A DNA stretch of 64,000 bases from Allosphingosinicella sp042666435 (GTDB lineage Bacteria; Pseudomonadota; Alphaproteobacteria; Sphingomonadales; Sphingomonadaceae): positions 930,001 through 994,000 of the forward strand of contig NZ_JBHTDC010000001.1 in NCBI RefSeq assembly GCF_042666435.1. The letters are read 5' to 3'. Under the pieces are notes generated by a model. The model ran no database searches and was not told the DNA's origin. It saw only the letters and a program-made list of their open reading frames with translations. Shown here piece after piece: positions 31,678 to 40,514 of this stretch; positions within the stretch are counted from its first letter, which is position 1; each line of letters opens with the position of its first letter. Both the position numbers and the translations under genes were made by a program.

Positions 31678-33489
31678 ATGCTTTCTCCGCCTACCCAATT
31701 GAAGGCTCCTTCACCGCTCGTGCGGCGCGCACTGGCCTTTTTGTGGTTCGGCCTTCTCGCCCTCGGCATCGTCGGCCAGGTCGGGGGATTGTGGCGCGGC
31801 CACAGCTACGTCACCGAAACGCTGCCCGCCTTCGCCATGGTCGGACTTTCGGTCGAGCAGGATGTCGAGGATGACGAGGGTTATATCTATGACGCGGTGA
31901 GCCCGGCCTCGGCCGAGACGCGGCGGCTCGGCATTCCCGCCGCCGGCTGGATCTACCAGGTGGACGGCGTCGCCACGACCGAGGTCGAGACGGAAAAGCT
32001 GGCGGAGCTGCTGGCCGGCGAGATCGGGACCAGCGTCCTGGTCGATATCGAGGCGCCGGACGGGACCGAGAAACAACACCGGCTGACCCGCTCCCAGGCC
32101 AACCGCGACGAAGCCTATTCCGAAGACGATCAATGGCTGACCCTGGGCTCGGTCATCCTCTTCGCTTTGCTGGCGATCCCCTATGCCGGGGCGGCGGCAT
32201 TGCTCTGGCGGCGCCAGCCGGATCGGCCCGTCTCGATCATGCTGTCCTTCGCATTCCTCGCCTTCGCCGGATGGGGCTTCGGACCGATGCTGTTCTGGGA
32301 GTGGACCGGCCGGCTGGAGGTCTGGGCGGCGATCACGATGCTGTGGATATGCCTTCTGACCGCCGCGCTTCCCGCCTTTCCCGACGGGCGCTTCCAGCCG
32401 CGCTGGACGCGCTGGCTGCTGGTCGTCGGGCCGGTCGTGGCCGTGCTCATCCCGATGCCCTTCATCGGCGAGGAAGTGCTCCTTTCCCTGTTGACCCTGC
32501 TGTTCCTCACCATGCTCGTCATGCTGACCTTCCCGGCGCGGCGGTTCCGGCGCATGCCGCCCGGGCTCGAGCGCCAGCAGATGAAATGGGCGGCGCTGGG
32601 ACTGCTCGGCGGCCCGGCGCTCTGGGTGTCGGCGGCGGTCCTCGGGGTCGTGGCCGCCACGTTGCCGCTGGGCGATTTCGCCGAGGGCCTTGCCGGAATC
32701 GTCTTCCTGCTCGTCTATCTCGGCTTCGTCCTGATCCCGGTGGGGATCATCATTTCGCTGTTGCGCTATCGCCTCAACGATGCCGATGCGGCGATCGGCA
32801 AGTCGGCGGGCTATGCGGCGATCACCTTGATGGTCGGGGCGGTGTGGGCGATCACGACGACCTGGGCGAACGGATTCATCGCCAGCAACCTGGGCGTCGT
32901 CAACACCGCCGTCGCCCCCGGGGTAAGCGCCGTCATCGCCGCCGCCGTCTTCGCGCCGCTCAACAAGAAGATCATGGGATCGATGGAACGCAAGTTCCAG
33001 CGCGCGCTGGTGCGGTTGCGGTCCCTGCCCGGCCGGCTGGCCAAATGGCAACAGGGCGACGACCCGGTCCACGTTGCCGAACGGGCGCTCGACGCCATCG
33101 TCGATGGCGTGCAGGCGAGAAAAGCGGCCCTGATAGGGATCATCGCCGACAGCCGACGGGTGCTCGCCACATACAATGTCGAGACCGACGCCTTGTGCGC
33201 CGAGCTTGATGCGCGGGACGGGGAAGCGGACGGCGGATCGTTCGCGCTCAGCGTGCCGCTCGTCGACGGGGACGAGCCGGTCGGGCTGCTTCTGCTCGGG
33301 GAACGAAGCGACGGCGCCCCCTACAGCAAGGACGAGCGCGCCGCGATCGCGCTCGTTCGCGAGCCGCTGACCGACGCCATACGGATCACCGCGCGCCGAG
33401 CCGAGAAGGACGCGGCTTTCATGACCATATTGTCGGCGATGGAGGAACGGGTGACGAGGATCGAAGGGCCGCAACGGCGGCTCGGCTGA
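31678..33489 (+). CDS. ComP-like PDZ/multi-TM sensor protein lacking a kinase domain
   Basis: A 603-residue membrane protein. TM helix at about 17-38, then a PDZ-like periplasmic segment (about 60-145: GIPAAGWIYQVDGVATTEV, LLAGEIGTSVLVDIEAPDG). About eight TM helices follow (155-430). A cytoplasmic linker contains LLRYRLNDADAAIGKSAGYA and FAPLNKKIMGSMERKF, which matches the R-L-x-D-x-D...NRT-x-x-Y and PLR-RLQ-x-x-x-DR-x-F blocks before the kinase of ComP-type sensors. The remaining 170 residues look GAF-like, and no H-box or ATPase (N, G boxes) follows. AGAGGGG precedes the ATG at 31678; an in-frame GTG two codons earlier is possible. Confidence 0.75.
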   Translation: MLSPPTQLKAPSPLVRRALAFLWFGLLALGIVGQVGGLWRGHSYVTETLPAFAMVGLSVEQDVEDDEGYIYDAVSPASAETRRLGIPAAGWIYQVDGVATTEVETEKLAELLAGEIGTSVLVDIEAPDGTEKQHRLTRSQANRDEAYSEDDQWLTLGSVILFALLAIPYAGAAALLWRRQPDRPVSIMLSFAFLAFAGWGFGPMLFWEWTGRLEVWAAITMLWICLLTAALPAFPDGRFQPRWTRWLLVVGPVVAVLIPMPFIGEEVLLSLLTLLFLTMLVMLTFPARRFRRMPPGLERQQMKWAALGLLGGPALWVSAAVLGVVAATLPLGDFAEGLAGIVFLLVYLGFVLIPVGIIISLLRYRLNDADAAIGKSAGYAAITLMVGAVWAITTTWANGFIASNLGVVNTAVAPGVSAVIAAAVFAPLNKKIMGSMERKFQRALVRLRSLPGRLAKWQQGDDPVHVAERALDAIVDGVQARKAALIGIIADSRRVLATYNVETDALCAELDARDGEADGGSFALSVPLVDGDEPVGLLLLGERSDGAPYSKDERAAIALVREPLTDAIRITARRAEKDAAFMTILSAMEERVTRIEGPQRRLG

Positions 33490-33548
33490 GCAGGTACGAG
33501 TAAGCGTCAGGAAGGGGTTGGACCAGTCTGTCAGCAAGGACATGCGAC

Positions 33549-34781
33549 ATGAAGAAAACGACATTGCTCATTTCGGCGGCGATCATGCTTTCGGCCGCTC
33601 CCTTATTCGCCGCCCCCCATGCGAGGCTGGTGCTTCCGGCCGCGAAAGCGCCCGCCAATTCGATACTGAGCCCGGGCGCGGTGGCGGCCATTCTCCAAAC
33701 CAAGGGCTATCGCGTCCAGTCGATGGCGCGGAAGGGCACGGCTTACTCGATCAAGGCCACCGGCAAGCACGGCAACAAGGTGCAGATGCTGGTCGACGGG
33801 CGAAGCGGCGAGATCGTCGGCCTGTCCGTCCTCGACGCGGCGACGAACCTCATCCAGGCGGTCGCGGACGCGCTCAAATCGAACAGGACGAAAAGGCATG
33901 TCGACGACCGTCATCCGTTCGGCGTGGTGGTGCCGGACCGCTACGCGCGCGACTGGGCGGTGATACCCGCTTCGGCATGGGCGAGCGGCGGACAGCGATT
34001 CATCCCGGCCCAGCGGAGCGCCTCGCCCTATCGCTACGCGGTGCCGCACCGGAGTGTCCGCCCCGGCAAGAACGGCCGCACCCACAGCACCATCCCGGCC
34101 GAAAGGATGCGCGAGCCGGTCTACGCCGTCTATGAAGCCGACGGCGCGCTGATCGATGCGGCGAACGAGGCCGACGAGCGGGCGATGCACGCCGAGATCG
34201 AAGCCGAGGATGCGCGGATGCAGTCGGAGGATCTCGCCGCCGAGAACGCCTATCTCGCCGGCCAGGTGGACGAAGCCTATGCCGATGCGTCGGAGGCCGA
34301 GGATGCGGCCTATAATGCCGAGCTCGCCGCGGAAGCCCGCGCGGAGGAAGCGGCGGGCGCGGAAGATCGCGCCGCAGCCGCCGAGGCCGAGCTCGACGCG
34401 CGCGATGCCGTCGACGCCGCCAACGAGGCCGACGCCGGCGATGATGTCGATGCAGATGACGAAGCCGTCGACGAAGCCGACGCCGACGCCGACGCCGACG
34501 ACAGCTATGACGATGCCGGCGTCGCGGACGAAGCCGACGTCGAAGATTCCTATGACGAGCCCGAGGAAGACCGCGCCGACGAGGAGGTCTACGACGATGA
34601 GCCGCAAGATGTCGATGCCGCGGAAGAGGAAGCCTATGACGAGCCGGAAGACGATGGCGCCTATGAGGACGATTCCTACGACGAGCCCGAGGACGATGGC
34701 GGCTACGAGGATGATGGCGGAGATTATGACGATGGCGGCGACGGGGACGACGGTGGCTATGACGAGCCCGAGCGCCTCTAG
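33549..34781 (+). CDS. Secreted PepSY-like protein with a long acidic DE/Y repeat tail
   Basis: A 410-residue protein: signal peptide at residues 1-21 (ending PLFA), then a PepSY-like unit at about 40-105 (ILQTKGYRVQSMARKGTAYSIKAT...VQMLVDGRSGEIVGLSV). A basic linker rich in Arg, His and Pro runs to about 195. The tail of more than 200 residues is dominated by Glu, Asp and Ala. It passes from heptad-like EAEDA segments (about 205-300) to DDxYDEPEDDG-type repeats up to the end. The tail is likely to bind divalent cations or cationic surfaces. It follows the PDZ sensor gene by 59 bases. No known protein with this exact layout comes to mind. Confidence 0.7.
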   Translation: MKKTTLLISAAIMLSAAPLFAAPHARLVLPAAKAPANSILSPGAVAAILQTKGYRVQSMARKGTAYSIKATGKHGNKVQMLVDGRSGEIVGLSVLDAATNLIQAVADALKSNRTKRHVDDRHPFGVVVPDRYARDWAVIPASAWASGGQRFIPAQRSASPYRYAVPHRSVRPGKNGRTHSTIPAERMREPVYAVYEADGALIDAANEADERAMHAEIEAEDARMQSEDLAAENAYLAGQVDEAYADASEAEDAAYNAELAAEARAEEAAGAEDRAAAAEAELDARDAVDAANEADAGDDVDADDEAVDEADADADADDSYDDAGVADEADVEDSYDEPEEDRADEEVYDDEPQDVDAAEEEAYDEPEDDGAYEDDSYDEPEDDGGYEDDGGDYDDGGDGDDGGYDEPERL

Positions 34782-34794
34782 CCGCTGACCCGTT

Positions 34795-35712
34795 TCAGGC
34801 CGGGCAGACGGAGAGGCGGGAGTCCAGCGCCATCTCCTCGCCCGGCCCGATGATGGCGAGCCCGAGCTCTGTCCACATTTCCTCGGGCTCGTTCAGTGCC
34901 GCGTTGGCGTGGGTGACGGGCTCGGCGACGAACAATCCGCCCGCCGGCGGCGAATAGAGCTGGAAGAAGCGGGCGGTCGGCGACGACAGCTCGATCGCGA
35001 ACGACAGGCCCGGATCCGTAATCCGGGCGCTGCCGCTCCAGCCGCCGAACCCGTTGTCGAGATCCTGGCCGCAGACGAAGCGGTCGCGAAGGTCGTAGCG
35101 GCCGGTGGCGGGCACCTTGCCCACCGGGAGCACGCGGCCGTCGATCGTCCAGGCGCACTCTACCCGGGTGTCGAGCCGTGTCTCCGGCGTGCAGGGAAAA
35201 TAGGGATGCTGGCCAAGGCCGCAGGGCATCGGCTCGCCCGACAGGTTGCGGCAGGACAGGCGCAGCGAAAGCCCGTCTTCGTCGAGCCGGAAATGCTGGC
35301 GCGCCTCATAGGCCCACGGCCATTCCCCGGCGGCATGGCGATAGACCAAGGTCGCGCGGTCGGATTCATGTTCCTCGGCCGTCCAGGCGGCGAGCCAGCC
35401 CTGGCCATGGAGCGGACTCGGGTCGCCCTCCATATTCGGGACGAGTGTGACTTCGCGGCCACGGAAGCGGAAGCAGCCGTTCCTGACGCGGTTGGAATAA
35501 GGAACGAGCGGGAAGCTGGCGGCCTCAAGGATGCTCGACGGGACGGCCTCCGCGCCGCGAAGGATCGGGGTTTTTCCTTTTTCGTCCGAGAGATAGTTGA
35601 ACGCAGCGATACACCCCCCGACTTGCGGCGCCAGCCGGAGGTCGAGCCGCCCGCGAACGAGTTTCAGCAGGCCTCGTTCGCCGTCAGGCTGAATGTCATC
35701 AGTCGTTGACAT
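34795..35712 (-). CDS. Aldose 1-epimerase (mutarotase) family protein
   Basis: A 305-residue protein of the galactose mutarotase fold. LVPYSNRVRNGCFRFRGREV and HGQGWLAAW hold the first catalytic histidine, GLGQHPYFP the second, and a Glu near the C-terminus (VAEPVTHANAALN) is in the expected region. It would interconvert alpha and beta galactose, feeding the galactose dehydrogenase encoded 5 kb away. AGGAG lies 16 bases before the ATG, and a decoy ATG opens a five-codon frame between them, so initiation may be weak or regulated. Confidence 0.88.
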   Translation of the reverse strand: MSTTDDIQPDGERGLLKLVRGRLDLRLAPQVGGCIAAFNYLSDEKGKTPILRGAEAVPSSILEAASFPLVPYSNRVRNGCFRFRGREVTLVPNMEGDPSPLHGQGWLAAWTAEEHESDRATLVYRHAAGEWPWAYEARQHFRLDEDGLSLRLSCRNLSGEPMPCGLGQHPYFPCTPETRLDTRVECAWTIDGRVLPVGKVPATGRYDLRDRFVCGQDLDNGFGGWSGSARITDPGLSFAIELSSPTARFFQLYSPPAGGLFVAEPVTHANAALNEPEEMWTELGLAIIGPGEEMALDSRLSVCPA

Positions 35713-35818
35713 TCATGTTTCCGAAATTCTCCTGTGGGTAAATCCAAGTTAAATGTTGCTTCGGGATTCCGGCGCAAGTTAATTTGAACGCAGGGGAATG
35801 AGTGGGACGGGGAATGTG

Positions 35819-36139
35819 ATGAGTAGAATGGTCAAGGATTTTATCGAGATTGCCGATCATGCATCTCTCGACGAATTGATCGAGAGGCTGACGGCGGTGC
35901 GGGACAGCCTTCCGGCGGAAGCCGGCGCGCAGCTGCGGCTGCAGGGCTGCGACGTCTTCGGACGGAGCCTGTCCATCGCGTACTTCCGGCCGCAGACGGC
36001 GGAGGAGGCGGAGTGCGAGGCGCGCTACGCCGACGCCTACCGCCGGTCGCGCGAACGCGATCTGGAGCGTCTCCAGGAGGAGCTGGGCGTCGTCTGCAAG
36101 CCGCCCCGGCGCGGCGGCCAATTGCGGGCCGTGGCGTAA
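35819..36139 (+). CDS. Small conserved-looking cytoplasmic protein (hypothetical)
   Basis: A 106-residue protein, mostly helical and charged: FIEIADHASLDELIERLTAVRDSLP, then a beta-like segment (AQLRLQGCDVFGRSLSIAYFRP), then a long charged helix (CEARYADAYRRSRERDLERLQEELG). I recognise no domain. The start at 35819 (MSRMVKDF) has GGGGAATGTG upstream; ATGs at 35798 and 35828 are alternatives. It is divergent from the mutarotase gene and ends at a GC-rich hairpin shared with the convergent galactonate dehydratase gene. Confidence 0.6.
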   Translation: MSRMVKDFIEIADHASLDELIERLTAVRDSLPAEAGAQLRLQGCDVFGRSLSIAYFRPQTAEEAECEARYADAYRRSRERDLERLQEELGVVCKPPRRGGQLRAVA

Positions 36140-36145
36140 GCCTCT

Positions 36146-36166
36146 CCCCTCCCGGCAAGGGAGGGG
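36146..36166. terminator. Hairpin between convergent genes (CCCCTCCC-GGCAA-GGGAGGGG)
   Basis: Perfect eight-base arms and a five-base loop fill the 29-base gap between two convergent stop codons. It resembles the repeat at 10799-10819. No T-tract, so its termination role is inferred from position. Confidence 0.55.
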
Positions 36167-36168
36167 CG

Positions 36169-37308
36169 TCACCATTCGGCGAAGCTTCCGTCGCGGAGGC
36201 GCCAGATCGGGTTGCGCCAGCGGTGGCGGTCCTTGTGCGCCTCGCGCACCGCCGCTTCGTCGACATCGACGCCGAGGCCGGGCCCTTCCGGAATCGGCAG
36301 GTAACCGTCGACCGCGGTCAGCGCCTCCTTGTTGGCGCAGAAATTCAGCAGATCGTGGCCGACATTATAGTGGATGCCGAGCGACATCTCCTGAAGCGCC
36401 ACATTGGGGGTGCAGCCGGCGAGCTGGAGGCAGGCGGCGAGCGCGAGCGGCCCAAGCGGGCAATGCGGCGCGACGGCGACGTCATAGGCCTCGGCCATCG
36501 CCGCGATCCGGCGGCATTCCGATAGGCCGCCGGCGTGGCTCAAGTCGGGCTGGATGATATCGACCGCGCCCGAGGCGAGGAATGGCTTGAAATCCCAGCG
36601 CGAATAGAGCCGCTCGCCCAAGGCGATCGGCGTGCTGGTGAGGGCAGCGATCTGGGCCAGACCTTCCGGATTTTCCGAGAGCAGAGGCTCCTCGATGAAG
36701 AGCAGGCCCAGCGGTTCGAGCGCCTTGCCGAGCTGCTTGGCCATCGGCTTGTGCACCCGGCCGTGGAAATCGAGGCCGACGTCCATCCCTTCCGCTTGCG
36801 CCGCGCGGACGCGCTCGACCACCGCGTCGAACAATTTCGGCGTACCAAGCCAGTCGAGCTCCGCGGTGGCGTTCATCTTGACCGCCGAGAAGCCCTGCTC
36901 GCGCCGGGCGCGCGCCGCCTCACCGATCTCGTGCGGCCGGTCGCCGCCGATCCAGGCATAAGCGCGAATGCGGTCGCGCACCTTGCCGCCGAGCAATTGC
37001 CAGGCGGGCACTCCGAGCACCCTGCCCTTCAAATCCCACAGCGCCTGGTCGAGTCCCGAGAGCGCCGACATCAGCACCGCGCCGCCCCGATAGAAGCCGC
37101 CGCGATAGGCGACCTGCCAGATGTCCTCGATTCGGAAAGCGTCGTGGCCGACGAAGCGGTCGCGCAGCGCCTCGAACGCGCCGCCCACCGCCTCGGCATG
37201 GCCTTCGAGGCTGGCCTCGCCCCAGCCAACCGCGCCGTCCTCGCCCTCGACGCGGACGAACAGCCAGCGGGGCGGGACGTAGAAGGTCTCGATACGGCCG
37301 ATCTTCAC
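36169..37308 (-). CDS. dgoD: D-galactonate dehydratase (mandelate racemase/enolase superfamily)
   Basis: A 379-residue enolase-superfamily enzyme with a GTG start, fixed by AGGAGG six bases upstream. Metal ligands are in VGLDFHGR (Asp), LFIEEPLL (Glu) and ALGERLYSR (Glu). The general-acid/base histidines are in DFHGR and APHCPLGPLALAA, as in characterised galactonate dehydratases. It converts galactonate to 2-dehydro-3-deoxygalactonate. Encoded with GH1 and lactonase genes on the same strand and close to the kinase and aldolase genes. The usual length for the family is about 382. Confidence 0.93.
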   Translation of the reverse strand: MKIGRIETFYVPPRWLFVRVEGEDGAVGWGEASLEGHAEAVGGAFEALRDRFVGHDAFRIEDIWQVAYRGGFYRGGAVLMSALSGLDQALWDLKGRVLGVPAWQLLGGKVRDRIRAYAWIGGDRPHEIGEAARARREQGFSAVKMNATAELDWLGTPKLFDAVVERVRAAQAEGMDVGLDFHGRVHKPMAKQLGKALEPLGLLFIEEPLLSENPEGLAQIAALTSTPIALGERLYSRWDFKPFLASGAVDIIQPDLSHAGGLSECRRIAAMAEAYDVAVAPHCPLGPLALAACLQLAGCTPNVALQEMSLGIHYNVGHDLLNFCANKEALTAVDGYLPIPEGPGLGVDVDEAAVREAHKDRHRWRNPIWRLRDGSFAEW

Positions 37309-37328
37309 TGCAAACCTCCTGAACGCAT

Positions 37329-38627
37329 CTACTCGCTGGCTTCGACATTCGCGGGTTGCGCCGAAGGCTGCCCTTTCATCGAGGCCGCATCCGCCTCCTG
37401 CCGGCGCGACTCCTCGCCGCCCCATTGCGAGGGCGGCACGATCGGCACCACCAGGCACACGCTCTGCGCGGGCAGCACGTCCCGCCAGGACTGGATAAGC
37501 TCTTTATAGGCCCGGCCGACCGCGCGGATATTGCGGTCCAGGTCGTAGAGGCCGAGCGGATTGACCCGGCCATTCTGCTCGCGCAGCGCCGTGTCCCAGT
37601 CGACCTGATCGGTCAGCGAATACCAGGTGAAACCGACGGTCGGGATACCGACATTGCGCAAGCGCAGCACGTTCGCCCATTCCTTCCACAGCCACTGGAC
37701 CGATTCATCGCCGTTCGGCCCTTCGTTGAGGTTGGTTTCCGTGTGCATCACCGGCAGGCCGTAGCGGCCGTAATATTGGCGGGTGATCTCGCTATAGCCG
37801 AACACCTCACCCGACGACTCGGTATGGCCGTTGGCGTGCACGCGATGCTCGTTGGTGCGGTAATAATCGTTGCCCAGGATGCAATGCTGCTTGAGCCGGT
37901 TGTGGAGGAAAAAATCATATTCCTCCTTGGTCATGCCGTTGCCGAGCAGATATTCGTACATCTCGCTGTCGACGCGGCGGCCATAATTGAGATCGAGCGA
38001 GAGGAAACGCTGCGAGTTCATCACCTCGGCCGGACCGATGGCGGCCGGGCTGTCGGCGTGGAAATATTCCGAGGATTCGCTCTGGATGAAGATCGCATTC
38101 GGGCGTCGCTTCAATATCTCCTTCATCGCGAGCACGTTGGCCTTCACGATATGCTTGAGCGCGGTGACGAAGGAGCGCTCGCTGGTCAGTTGCTCGTTCC
38201 ACCAGCCATATCGGGCCGAGAAGGTCGCGCAGATGAACATCTCGTTGACCGGCGTGTAGAGCTGGACCCAGGGGTAACGCTCGGCGAAGGCGGCGGCATA
38301 GGTCGCGAACAGCTGCGGGAAGTCGGGATTCTGGAAATTCCCGATCCAGTCCGGGACGCCGAAATGGCAAAGGTCCATGATCGGCGTGATATCGCGGCGC
38401 TTGAGATCGTTCAGCGTGAGGTCGGCGAATTCCCAATCGTAACGATCGGGGCCGAGGAAGGTTCGGTGGATCGGCGGGCCGTAGCGGAGGAAATGGATAT
38501 CCATCTCCTCGACCAGGTCGAAATCCTCGCGCCAGCGTTCGTAATGGAAGCAGGCTTCCATCTGGTCGACGCGGGTGCGGCCGTTGTTGATGGTCGGGAT
38601 GCTGTTCTCGATCCCGGTGCAGAACAT
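37329..38627 (-). CDS. Glycoside hydrolase family 1 (beta-glucosidase/beta-galactosidase-like)
   Basis: A 432-residue GH1-like TIM-barrel enzyme. The acid/base motif TPVNEMF (canonical T-x-NEP) is near residue 129 and the nucleophile motif HTETNLNEG (canonical I-TENG) near 297. MDIHFLRYGPPIHRTFLGPDRYDWEFAD matches the early GH1 barrel. Both motifs deviate slightly from the canonical forms. The context of galactose genes suggests beta-galactoside hydrolysis. No export signal, so it is cytoplasmic. The only ATG near the family start is at 38627, but GGGAGG lies 17 bases upstream of it; an ATC start four codons earlier would have ideal spacing. Confidence 0.85.
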   Translation of the reverse strand: MFCTGIENSIPTINNGRTRVDQMEACFHYERWREDFDLVEEMDIHFLRYGPPIHRTFLGPDRYDWEFADLTLNDLKRRDITPIMDLCHFGVPDWIGNFQNPDFPQLFATYAAAFAERYPWVQLYTPVNEMFICATFSARYGWWNEQLTSERSFVTALKHIVKANVLAMKEILKRRPNAIFIQSESSEYFHADSPAAIGPAEVMNSQRFLSLDLNYGRRVDSEMYEYLLGNGMTKEEYDFFLHNRLKQHCILGNDYYRTNEHRVHANGHTESSGEVFGYSEITRQYYGRYGLPVMHTETNLNEGPNGDESVQWLWKEWANVLRLRNVGIPTVGFTWYSLTDQVDWDTALREQNGRVNPLGLYDLDRNIRAVGRAYKELIQSWRDVLPAQSVCLVVPIVPPSQWGGEESRRQEADAASMKGQPSAQPANVEASE

Positions 38628-38670
38628 GAAATTGGCGATCGGAACCTCCCTTGCGCGGGCGCGGCGATGG

Positions 38671-39540
38671 TCAGCCGGCGAAAGGCGCTTCGGCCAGCCC
38701 GGACACGCCTGCCTCCAACACAAAGAGTCCGCCCGCATAAGGTTGCATCGCGAGCGACTTTTCATCGAGGCCGATGCGCGCGGAGGTAACGAACAAACGG
38801 TCCAGGTCCGCGCCGCCGAAGGCGCAGCTGGTCGGCCGCTGGACGGGCATCCGCATTGTGCGGATACATTCGCCCGCGGGGGAGAAGCGGCGGAGGCACC
38901 AGCCGTCCCAGAAAGCGACCCACAGGCAGCCCTCGGCATCGACGGTCATGCCGTCGGGAGAGCCGTCGCCTTCGCCGAAGCGGGCGAAGACGCGCTTGTT
39001 CGACACCTCGCCGTCGTCCGAGAGATCGAAGGCATAGATGGTCTGGCGGGCGGAGTCATTGTGGTAGATCAACCGCCCGTCGGGGCTGAAGGCGGGGCCG
39101 TTGGTCACCTTGTAACCGTCGTCGATGCGCGCCCAGCCAAGGTCCGGATCGAGCCGGTAAAGCGCGCCCGAAAATTGCTTTTCCGCATCGTCCATCGTGC
39201 CGGCCCAGAAACGGCCCCGCCGGTCGGTCTTGCCGTCGTTGAAGCGATTTCCCGGGCGGTCAGGCTCGGGATCGGCAAAGGGCTCGAACCGCTCCTGCTC
39301 CAGGTCGACGAAGGCGAGGCCCCGCTCGCTTCCGGCCACGAACCCGCCTTTCGCACGCGGCGCCAGCGAGGCGATGCGGAACGGGGTGTCCCAACTCGTC
39401 AACGCCCCCTCTTTGCTCCTCCGAAAGACCAGGCGTCCCTTGACGTCGACCCAGTAAAGCGCCTGCTCGCGCGCCACCCACAATGGCCCCTCGCCAAGCA
39501 CGGCCTTGCAATCGGCGACGCAGACGGGTTCTTCGGCCAT
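38671..39540 (-). CDS. SMP-30/gluconolaconase family lactonase, probably galactonolactonase
   Basis: A 289-residue six-bladed propeller. LGEGPLWVAREQALYWVDVKG opens with the metal-binding Glu. GNRFNDGKTDRRGRFWAGTMDD carries the Asn/Asp ligands, VTNGPAFSPDGRLIYHNDS follows, and GSPDGMTVDAEGCLWVAFWDG holds the catalytic Asp. By context it hydrolyses galactono-lactone made by galactose dehydrogenase. It is the first gene of the minus-strand galactose group and is divergent from dgoK across 89 bases that must hold both promoters. Confidence 0.9.
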   Translation of the reverse strand: MAEEPVCVADCKAVLGEGPLWVAREQALYWVDVKGRLVFRRSKEGALTSWDTPFRIASLAPRAKGGFVAGSERGLAFVDLEQERFEPFADPEPDRPGNRFNDGKTDRRGRFWAGTMDDAEKQFSGALYRLDPDLGWARIDDGYKVTNGPAFSPDGRLIYHNDSARQTIYAFDLSDDGEVSNKRVFARFGEGDGSPDGMTVDAEGCLWVAFWDGWCLRRFSPAGECIRTMRMPVQRPTSCAFGGADLDRLFVTSARIGLDEKSLAMQPYAGGLFVLEAGVSGLAEAPFAG

Positions 39541-39629
39541 GATTCTCCCCTTTCGCGCGACAACGCGCTGACATGGATTTGGGACCCAGGACGGATTGAC
39601 GCGTTAAGCTTCGAGGATGCGAGGAACGG

Positions 39630-40514
39630 ATGCGCTGGGCTGAGGGATTCATCGCCGTCGATTGGGGGACGACCAACCGCCGCGGCTATCTGATCGCGCC
39701 GGACGGCCGCCTCGTTGACGAGATGGAGGACGACCAGGGCATCCTTTCCGTGCCGCCAGGCGGTTTCCCGGAGGCGGTGGCGCAATTGCGAAGCCGGCTC
39801 GGCGACCGGCCGATGCTGATGGCGGGCATGGTCGGATCGAACCGGGGCTGGGTGGAGGCATCCTACGTCCCCTGCCCCGCCGGCCTGAGGGAGATCGCCG
39901 ACAGCCTGCGCTGGGCCGAGCCCGGATGGATCGCGATCATCCCCGGCGTGTCGTACGCCAGCGGCCCGGCGGCGGACGTAATGCGGGGCGAGGAGGTGCA
40001 GATATTGGGCGCCGTCGCGCAATCCATGGTGGGTGCCGACGCGCTGGTCTGCCATCCCGGCACGCACAATAAATGGGTTCGGCTGAAGGAGGGACGGATC
40101 ACGTCGTTCAGGACCGTTATGACGGGCGAATTGTTCAGCCTGATGAAGGAGCACAGCATCCTCTCCGAGCTGCTGTCGCGGCCGGTGGAAATAGGCGAGG
40201 CGTTCGCCGCCGGCGTCCGGCGCGGGCTCGACCAGGACGATCTGACGGCAGAATTATTCTCGGTGCGGGCGCGCGTCCTGCTCGGCAAGGCGGAGCGCGG
40301 CGACGCCGCTTCTTATGCGAGCGGGCTGCTGATCGGGACCGATCTTCGGATCGGGCTTCGCGGCGCGCCGGACGGCGAAATCGCGGTGATGGGAAGGCCG
40401 GAACTGACCAGGCTGTTCGCTGCCGCGCTGGAGATGGCCGGGCGCGAGCCGCGCGAGATCGATGGGGAAGAAGCGTTCCTGGCGGGCGCGCGACAATTGG
40501 CGGAGCTGATTTGA
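39630..40514 (+). CDS. dgoK: 2-dehydro-3-deoxygalactonokinase
   Basis: A 294-residue kinase with the DgoK opening FIAVDWGTTNRRGYL (phosphate-binding loop) followed by PMLMAGMVGSNRGW, EVQILGAV, and CHPGTHNKWV with the substrate-binding lysine. It phosphorylates 2-dehydro-3-deoxygalactonate at O6. GAGGAA precedes the ATG. The stop overlaps the next start by one base (TGATG), so dgoK-dgoA-galactose dehydrogenase form a coupled operon. Confidence 0.94.
   Translation: MRWAEGFIAVDWGTTNRRGYLIAPDGRLVDEMEDDQGILSVPPGGFPEAVAQLRSRLGDRPMLMAGMVGSNRGWVEASYVPCPAGLREIADSLRWAEPGWIAIIPGVSYASGPAADVMRGEEVQILGAVAQSMVGADALVCHPGTHNKWVRLKEGRITSFRTVMTGELFSLMKEHSILSELLSRPVEIGEAFAAGVRRGLDQDDLTAELFSVRARVLLGKAERGDAASYASGLLIGTDLRIGLRGAPDGEIAVMGRPELTRLFAAALEMAGREPREIDGEEAFLAGARQLAELI

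Noticed and set aside
33603..34607. Hydrophobic Val/Ile/Gly-rich minus-strand frame that looks like a membrane protein
   Set aside because: It is the complement of the acidic Asp/Glu/Ala repeat tail; GAC/GAT/GCC codons read backwards as Val/Ile/Gly. There is no ribosome-binding site or family match.
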